Assembly: GCA_014526335.1 (NCBI GenBank)
Contig: JACTAT010000022.1
Span: forward strand, 936,604 to 1,000,603
Origin: Chrysaora quinquecirrha
Taxonomy: Eukaryota; Cnidaria; Scyphozoa; Semaeostomeae; Pelagiidae
DNA: 64,000 nt
Reading direction: 5' to 3'
Positions 48,901 to 57,900 of the stretch are shown here, piece by piece. A program made the position numbers and the translations under genes. The number at the start of each line of letters is the position of its first letter. The first letter of the stretch is position 1. The notes beneath the pieces are model-generated. The model saw nothing but the letters and a program-made list of their open reading frames with translations, made no database searches and was not told where the DNA came from.

Positions 48901-51900
48901 TTGAAACATGGAAGAAGCTTTTAAGCTATGAACAAGAACAGCAAAGATTGCACTTGAGCAACAAAGAAGAAAAAAGATAACAAAGACTAGAAAGAGGAAG
49001 AAGGTGCTTGATTCAGATTCTCTCTCACCTTGAGTTTTGTTATCAGCTTCAAAAAGGCTTCCACTATCTCCTAAGGTGACCTTCTTATCTGTTTTTGCAT
49101 TTTCTGTTTTCGCGTTTGACGGTGTAGATTTATTTTGCGAAGTTTGAGCTTTGTCTGGCAATGAATTATCTTCTTCATCATCAAATAATTCCAGCGTTTT
49201 CTTTCTTCGTTGCTTTGGAGGTTCTGCAGCAAAAAATGTCTCATTATTGTCACGAATAGTTTCTAAAACCTTTTTTAAATCAAGCTTTGCACAACACCAG
49301 TCAAGCTCTACTTATTATACAGCAAATATGACAGCCCACCACAGTAGTGCGTATCCACCACACACCAAAAAACCACCATATCAACCATAATAATCCACCA
49401 CATCAAGCATGATAACCCACCACAGTGGTGTGTACCAATCACAGTATGCAAAAAATGCTACCACATCAAGCATACTAACCCACCACAGTAGTGCTTGTCC
49501 TCCACAGAAGGCAAAAAATACCACCACATCCAGCATAATAATCCACCACATCAAGCATGATAACCCTCCACATCAAGCATAATAACCCTCTACATCAAGC
49601 ATAATAACCCTCCACATCAAGCATAATAACCCTCCAGATCAAGCATGATAACCAATCACATTAAGCATTCTACCTCGCCACATCAAGCATAATAACCCAC
49701 CACAGTAGTGCTTATCCATCACAGTACGCAAAAAACACCACCACATCAAGCATAATAACCCGCCACATCAAGCATAATAACCCTCCACATCAAGCATAAT
49801 AACCCTCTACATCAAGCATAATAACCCTCCACATGTGGCATAATAACCCACCACATCAAGCATAATAACCCACCACATCAAGCATAATAACCCACCACAG
49901 TAGTGCTTATCCACCACAATATTCAGAAATACCACCACATCAAGCATAATAACCCACCACATGTGGCATAATAACCCACCACATCAAGCATAATAACCCA
50001 CCACATCAAGCATAATAACCCACCACATCTGGCATAATAACCCTCCACATCAAGCATAATAACCCTCTACATCAAGCATAATAACCCTCCACATCAAGCA
50101 TAATAACCCTCCACATCAAGCATAATAACCCATCACATTTAGCATACTACCTCGCCGCATCAAGCATAATAACCCACCACAGTAGTGCTTATCCATCACA
50201 GTACGCAAAAAACACCATCACATCAAGCATAATAACCCGCCACATCAAGCATAATAACCCTCCAGATCAAGCATAATAACCCATCACATCAAGCAAAATA
50301 ACCCGCCACATCAAGCATAATAACCCACCACAGTAGTGCTTGTCCTGACAAATACAGAAGTTTGAAAGTAGCTTAAAATGAAATCCTTCGTACCTTGAAG
50401 AAGATTCGATTTTGGTTTCTCAGCAAACAATTCATCGTCATCATCATCGAATAATCCTTTTACAGGAGGAGGGGGCTTTTTAGCTTGATTTTTTAGATGT
50501 TACTGTTTCTTCTTTTATCTATGGAGCGAAATACACGCTTTTTTTATAAAGAACCACTTTATAAGTAACCTACATGTAGAAGGCCTGAAAATTTAAAGAA
50601 CTTGTACTACTAAAGAGAAAATCATTAAGGAACTTTTCAATGTTGAATGCTTTTATCACTGCAAATAATCAAGAATTAGAAAGCCGGTTCCATTCATTTG
50701 CAGTCGAAATCTACATGAATTGTACGTTACGCATGTATTAAATATTTCCTTGCGTAGTCCCGAGCTATGCTCACATGCAAGTGTCTCTCTATTATTTTTA
50801 TGACCACTGTATGTGCAGTTAAAATTAAGGAACTATTAAGGAACGTTTCGAACTACGATTGCCTCAAAAGAGGTCCAAAAGTAAGGAACTTTAAGAACTA
50901 GGCCTTGAGGTAGGTTCCTTATGAAAAAAAGCGAAATAAACGAATTAAAAACCTTTCAGATCAATCGCTGAAGAGAATCAATTTTTAAAGGAGTTTAACG
51001 TCTCTAAGATCTAGATTGAAGATTAGGGAATGATGGATATTAAATTGATGTTTATAGAATACACTCTTTTTTTTAAAAGAACCAGGAAATTTTGATCGAG
51101 GCTGGCTGTTCTTAAATTTTTGCCGTTTTTGAGCCTGAAATGTTCCTAATCTGTTCTTAATTCCTTGGTTACTAAGAAAGCTATATTTTTCAATTAATTA
51201 ATTAGCTGATATTCTTAGGGCTTTTTAAAAGACCAGCCTCAGCTTGTTCTTAATTTGTTCATAAAATCTGAGCAAAATCCAGGCTCGTGTTCTTATAAGA
51301 TTGTTCTCATAAAAAAAGAGTGTAAATTAATTTTGAAATTTTCCACCCACCGTTGGTTCTTTTGAGAAGCTGGGAGCACCACCAAATAATGGTGTACTAT
51401 CTAAAAAAAAATGTTATATACTTATTATATATCTCATTTTCATCAATCAACTTATTTTCCACAATTGGCATAGCACAACGATTGAGCTAATGATGAACTC
51501 TAGTAATATAATTCAGATTAATTTGGCATAACTGCCACCCCCCCCCACAAGTCCCCTGAACAGTTTTGACTGGGCTGCAAGAAATGATCTAGTCAAACCA
51601 AATGAAAATTAGGAGACAAATCATCGCTTTCAAACAAAATGAATATTTATATATATAATATATAAAATGAATATCAAATCATCGCTTTCAAACAAAATGA
51701 ATATTTATATATATAATATATAAAATGAATATTTAGTACAGTAGTTATTCAATTATCCGACCCCTCGTTTATCCGGAATTCGATTATTCGGTCCGTCAAA
51801 AATTTTCTACTACGAAAGCATTATTCAGCGAATATAATATTTGTCTTTTCGACTAATGTATGTTGTATACTATCTGATTGATTAGCTTTAAAGCAGCAGT

Positions 51901-54900
51901 TCTTAATCTAGGGGAGGGTAAAGAATAGTCTACCTCCTTTTACTTTTAACCCTTCAAAACTAGTCCAAAGTTCCCAGATATAATACACAGAAGGGCAAGT
52001 TTTCAACCCTATTTACCTCCAAAAAGCGAGACTGCTCCGGCAGGTATTTTCTTGCCACTGCTTGTTGTTCTGGTTCTTGGTTTGATTTCTGTAGGAGCTA
52101 CAATCAAAGGCAACAAATCATTATGTCATAGAATTAATAAATAATAACGTCTATACGAACAAGCAGCCTGACATTCCGGATCAGACTTTTCCTCAGACAA
52201 AACCTGCTCTTACAACTGTCAGTGTTGCTAATATTTTGCTTAATAAATATGCTTGAGTAAGCATGTTATTTTGTTATGGACTTTTCACTAGTTTTCTATA
52301 ACAAAGAAGTTTTCTGTCATCGAGGAAGTCGGATTATACACGACACTATGAACGTTTGTCACTAATGTGAGCAAAATGTGAGCTTTTGGTCCTCTCTTTC
52401 TATTAAGTGAGTCTCTCTATTAAGCCCCTAAAGTCCCCTCTTTCTATTAAGTAACTCGCTCTATTAACTCCCTCTTTCGAGCACAACTTTCAAATAAGTC
52501 CCACTCTCAAATAAGCCCGTCTCTAACAAAGCCCTTTTCCAAAGTCTTCAAAATTATATAGATCCTCAGAGACGTAATAGAGCTATTACGGTTATTTGGA
52601 TAGAAACTCCTTCCACTGGAACTAGGGAGAAACTCCTTAAAATAATCAAGACAGCTTACTGGCAGGTTCTTCTTGCTTCTCTTCTGTGACATCGACTTTT
52701 ACGCTCTCATCATTATCACCAAACAAATCGCCTTCCTTTAAGCAAAAAAATTAATTCTCAAACATTGCATGCAAAATGTTCGTCATGGGTTATATGACTA
52801 TTTTTCATGGATTACAAACACTAGGCTAGAAGTGGCATACATGGTTGATTAGATGCAAACCCTAAACTGCATGATCAGAGAGCCAACGACGATTCGACTG
52901 AGCTAGACCCCAATGAAATCGTCGAGTAACTCTTCAAGTTATAATACAGCCCAAGGCTCTTCTCACTAGTACATATGAGTAGAGTAGTCATCGTTTACTG
53001 ACCTCTTGTTGATGATCCTGATCAAACAAAGTCCCCCCTCCACTGAATAATCCTCCCTTCTTTCCAAATAGACCATCATCTTCAAAGGAATTTTTCTGTT
53101 TTGACTCTCCAAATAAATCTTCGTCTGACTCTACGTATAAAGAGAGACATTATTATAATGCTACTGCAAAAAATATGATATCACCATTGAATGTTAGACT
53201 GAATGTTGAGCTGCAATAAGAGAAACAACATATAATGCTATTGCAAAAAAGTGATAACGCATTAGAATATAAAACTGAATGTTAATCTAATGCTACATGC
53301 TTGCTTTTTAGAAAGAGCCCTTTATAAGGAATACATGTAGAAGGCCGAAGAACCTATACTACCAAAGATAAAATCGCCAAGGAGCTTTTCAATTTTGAAT
53401 ATTTCAATCACTGCAAACAATCAAGAATTAGGAAGCCGGTTCCATTCATTTGTAGTCAAAACTCATATAAATTGTATGCTATGCATGTATCAAATATGTT
53501 TTTTTTATCAGTTTCCAGCTTTGCTCACATACAAGTTTCTCTTTTGAATAATCATGGCACTAAATATGCAGTTGAAATTAAGGAACTTTTGGTACTACAA
53601 TTTGATCAAGGGGTCCAAAAATAAAGCACTTTTGGAACTAGACCTTGAGATAGGTTCTTTATAAAAAGCATCGCGTTTACTGCAAAAAAATGATGTAACA
53701 ATTGAATATTAGACTGAATACTGAACTGGCCAATTTACCTTCTTCTTGTGTTTTGACTGCTGAGCCACCAGTATCACTTGCTTTCTTCTTACCATGATGA
53801 TGATGATGATGTTTATGTTCATCCGAACTTTTCGTTCTTGATCGATGCTTCTTCTCCTTCTTTGATTTCGACGCTGATGACGTCATACTTTCATCCTTAA
53901 TTGATTCATTATCAATTGTTGTCTTTGATGTTTTTGATGTTTTGGATGTGATTGATTTCGTATCTTCATCATCGTTTTCTTCGACCTTCACTTGTTCTTT
54001 TATTCCTAATTTCGCTGCTAATTCGGCCTGGATATCGAGTTTTGGTTTCGGCTAAAATAGAAAATCATATTTCGTTTATAGTTAATTAAGAGTATATGGT
54101 GTATAAATGGGTACCTGGATGGTAGTTAGGAGCGCCGTGTTTGGCAGCAGGTTATATGCTAATGCATCCAGACCAGGGGTATAGCATAAAGTCGTTTGGG
54201 TAGCCCCAGGTTAGAAATAAGGCTATAAAGTAAGAATGCTACTTTTTCATTTTAGAAAATTTCTTCTTGTCGCACACCATTTCAAAATAGCGTAAGGGGT
54301 AAAGGGCAGCTTAACGGAAGGTGGACACAGAGGAACACACAGAAATGTTAAGATTTTGAAACAGAGAAGCATGGTTGGCTTCACAGCAAAGTGGGCATGG
54401 ACAAACCATATCTTTAGATTGGACTTACAAAGATGGGCGACAGACTTAGGACAAAGGAAACAGAATAGGCGGCTTTGGGCTAGCCATGCTAAAGTCTTTG
54501 TCCAGCAGTGGGCTGATAATGGCGAACCCAGGATCAGACCCAGGTAGGCCCAAGGATCAGTGGCTAAGCCTGACGTCGAACATTGGTGTGGCGAAAAGAT
54601 GTCTTCTTTCGGAATTTCGGAATATATCAAATCTGGTTTTGATGGCAAGACCCAAACTTCCAATATTTTGGCAAATTTGTGGCCGGCAGAGACCTAAATC
54701 GACTGACAGCTGAGAATTGAGGAAATGTGTTTGGGGTTTCAGGACCAGGCTGGCTATGACCCTTGGCTTTGTACATTCGTAATACCAAACTGCTCAAATT
54801 CAACGTGTATCCGTGTCATATTAGGAAGGGGACTACCAACCTTGGCTACCGATACGACCTACTAATAAGAGAAACCCCTTAAAATTTTGACATCGCAACC

Positions 54901-57900
54901 CCCGTCGTACCTTGCTGACTTCTTCAGATTCACTTTCAGATTCTTCACTGCTTTCAGGTTTTTTCTTTGAATCTCCAAACAACTCTTCGTCTGATTCTGA
55001 TTCCTCTTCGCTTTCAGACTCATCGGACACCTGAAGAACAACAGAATAAGAAATAGAATGTGAGTTAGAATATGATAATGAATCTTGAAGCTTGACAGCA
55101 GCATTACTGCTTCACTTTGAATCTTTATAACCTGGCCAAACGATCAAACATTGTTGTTCAAGCAAAGACATTCGTACTTTACCTCTTTTTTGATTGTTTT
55201 CTTTGGTAATTCATCTTCAGATGATTCGGAGAACTGTAGATAGAAACACATTATCTTAATTATATCAAAGAACACAAACAGCTCTTTCTATCTCAAAACA
55301 TCAGCTAAAATGCATTGCAAAACTCACTTTCATTTTGCATCCTATGAGCTTCAACATAAAACGCCTTCCAAACCCAACATCCCATCCTAATTTTTAAGCT
55401 AAGAGGCTCTCAATAAGATTTTCTCACTCAAAGTCCAGTGTCTTGAGAGAAGCGTCTAAACAAGACAACTCATTCAAATAAAACAACTATGCTTCAGATA
55501 TGAATCGATCTTAGTCCAATTTTAATCAAATCTCAATCAGACTCAAACAGATCTGAATTGATCTTAATCCAATCTTAATCAGATCTTAATCAGTCTTGAT
55601 CAGATTTGAATCGATCTTAATCCAATTTTGATCAGATCTTAATCAATCTCAATCAAATCTGCATTGATCTTACTTAATCAGATATTAACAAAATCTAGAT
55701 CTTTATCTTAATCGATCTGAATTTATCATAATAAGATGGCAATCAGATCTTAATCGATCTTAATCAGATCTTAAGCAGATCATAATCGATTGATACCTGA
55801 CTGATCGAGATATTGCAGCGACGTTTAAGCTTCTGCTTCTTGCTTTACTTACCTCAGATGATTCAGATTCTGACTCAGATTCAGACTCGTCTTCAGATTT
55901 ACTTGTTTCCCCTTCATCATTCAGTTTAGCATTCTTCTTGTTTTCTTCCTCTTCATCTAATTTTGAAGATAGAAAAAAAATAGTCAGTTAATAATATCAG
56001 CATAAATACTAGCTAAGAATTGCTTAACCTTTTCTCGCTTACAGTCTAAGCTTTCATTTTCATTACATACAACAAAATTGGTAGGTATCAAAATTAGATT
56101 TAGAATTCACACTTGTACCATACTAGTGTCCAAATGGAGGTGAAATTCACTCCTTGGGAACCTCGCACTCTTGCGTTAATTCAATTTATTTCAAGGAAAT
56201 CCCTTAGAAATCCTTTTGTTTTAACAGAAATCTCGTACCTCTGCTTGAGAGTGAAATGCCCCTCGGTAGAAACTTTGTCGTTCTAATTCTAATATTTGAT
56301 ATTTATATCTATACAACTATTATACATCAATATATACATCAATTATACGATCAATGTTTGCTGAAGAAGATCATAAGATCGAAACGTTCAAATATGAGTC
56401 TATATTTTTGAATTTCTTGTTAATTATTTTATATAGAGAAAGTAAGGCAGCTTATTGTCATAGTTCGATCAATATCTATATATCTGTTTTTCTAATATTT
56501 AGTTCGACAGGGTAGTGGCACAACATATAAACTTAACCTTCGTCTTGATAATTTATTATATAGTTATAAGAACGTGTCATCATTTATGGTTGTATGATCT
56601 TTTCATAAAATAAATATCATTATTGTTTTCAACAGAATTTTGATATCTGAACGTAAAAAGCTAACTTACCATCGATTTCGATCAATCCCAAGTTTTCATC
56701 ACTAAAGAATTCAGCAGTGCCAATCAGATAAGGAAGTGGTCTTGTTGCATACATATCCTAATGATAGAATAGAATGAGATTGATACTGAATAGCAATGCA
56801 ATAAGGAAAGCAACTACGGAAAGATTTTTCCACAAGTGACTGAATGAATAGAGAGCCAACAACCTTTCCACTAAGCTATAGAGCTCAATTAAATCACCAA
56901 GTAACTCTTCCAGTCATACAACCCAAGGCTCTCCTCAAGTTTGGCGATTTGTGTTACAGCTATGTTTAGCCGCAATTCAGCACCATACATATTTATGAAC
57001 TAGAGAGATTCTAAAATTGCTCGAAGTACTCTCGGGAGAAGGCTACCTTTCTCTAATAAACTCGACATCTTTAACGTTAGAAGGAAATATAGAATATATT
57101 TTTTCCTGAAAACTAATGGATACCATATCATACCTTGGGCTCAATGATTGGGTCTGGCACATACCCAGAAGGCAAGCCTTCATCGTCATCAGATTCTACA
57201 AAAAAGAATATTTTCGTTTTGAGTTTTGTAACAACTATTTGATTATCTCGCTACAATCTGGTGAAGGCATCAAGGCCTACCGGCAGGGGCAATTTTGAAA
57301 TCGGTATTCAAATTCTCAGTCAAGCCCTTTTTCTAGTCGACATGCCCTTTTTGTTAAGCCAGTACACACTTTTTTAGTGAAAAAACGCCCAATGATCAAG
57401 CAAGAAATAACAAACATTTTTGTTGAAGAACTTAATCACTTTCTCGTGTGTTTTTGCAGTGTCTTTACCAAGAAACGTACAGGTACTGTCTTGAATCACT
57501 TTCTCGGAGCATTAACACCCTATGTTGCTTTTTTAATTGTTGAGAAAGGGGTTCTATTCTCCAAGCCTTGAAAGGGTAAGGTAGTCAATCAAACGTAGAT
57601 ACGTTCACATGGTTGCCACAAATAGATAATATAAAATGACTTCTCCTTTTTTTTCGAATGTTTAGTCTTACACCCTTGTAAGAAAGCTTGACACATTAGG
57701 TATTAAGCGAATACCTTAAATACCCAATGCACACTGCCTCTGATACCTACCGTCAGCTGCTTTAATCTCAACAGTTATAAAAGCATCATCAAGAACTTGA
57801 AATCCAAGATTCACAGCTTCACTATATCTCGGCAGAATCTCTGACTCAAGTTGCTCCCTTGTTTTAGCCTAAAATGAAGTTAAAGCAGAAAAATCACCAA

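Noticed and set aside
49328..50340. Possible CRISPR-like array because of regular repeats
   Set aside because: The repeats are head-to-tail with no unique spacers, in an animal intron; it is a minisatellite.
54247..54663. 138 aa minus-strand ORF
   Set aside because: The plus strand of the same segment reads like a LINE ORF2 C-terminus, so the minus frame is its shadow.
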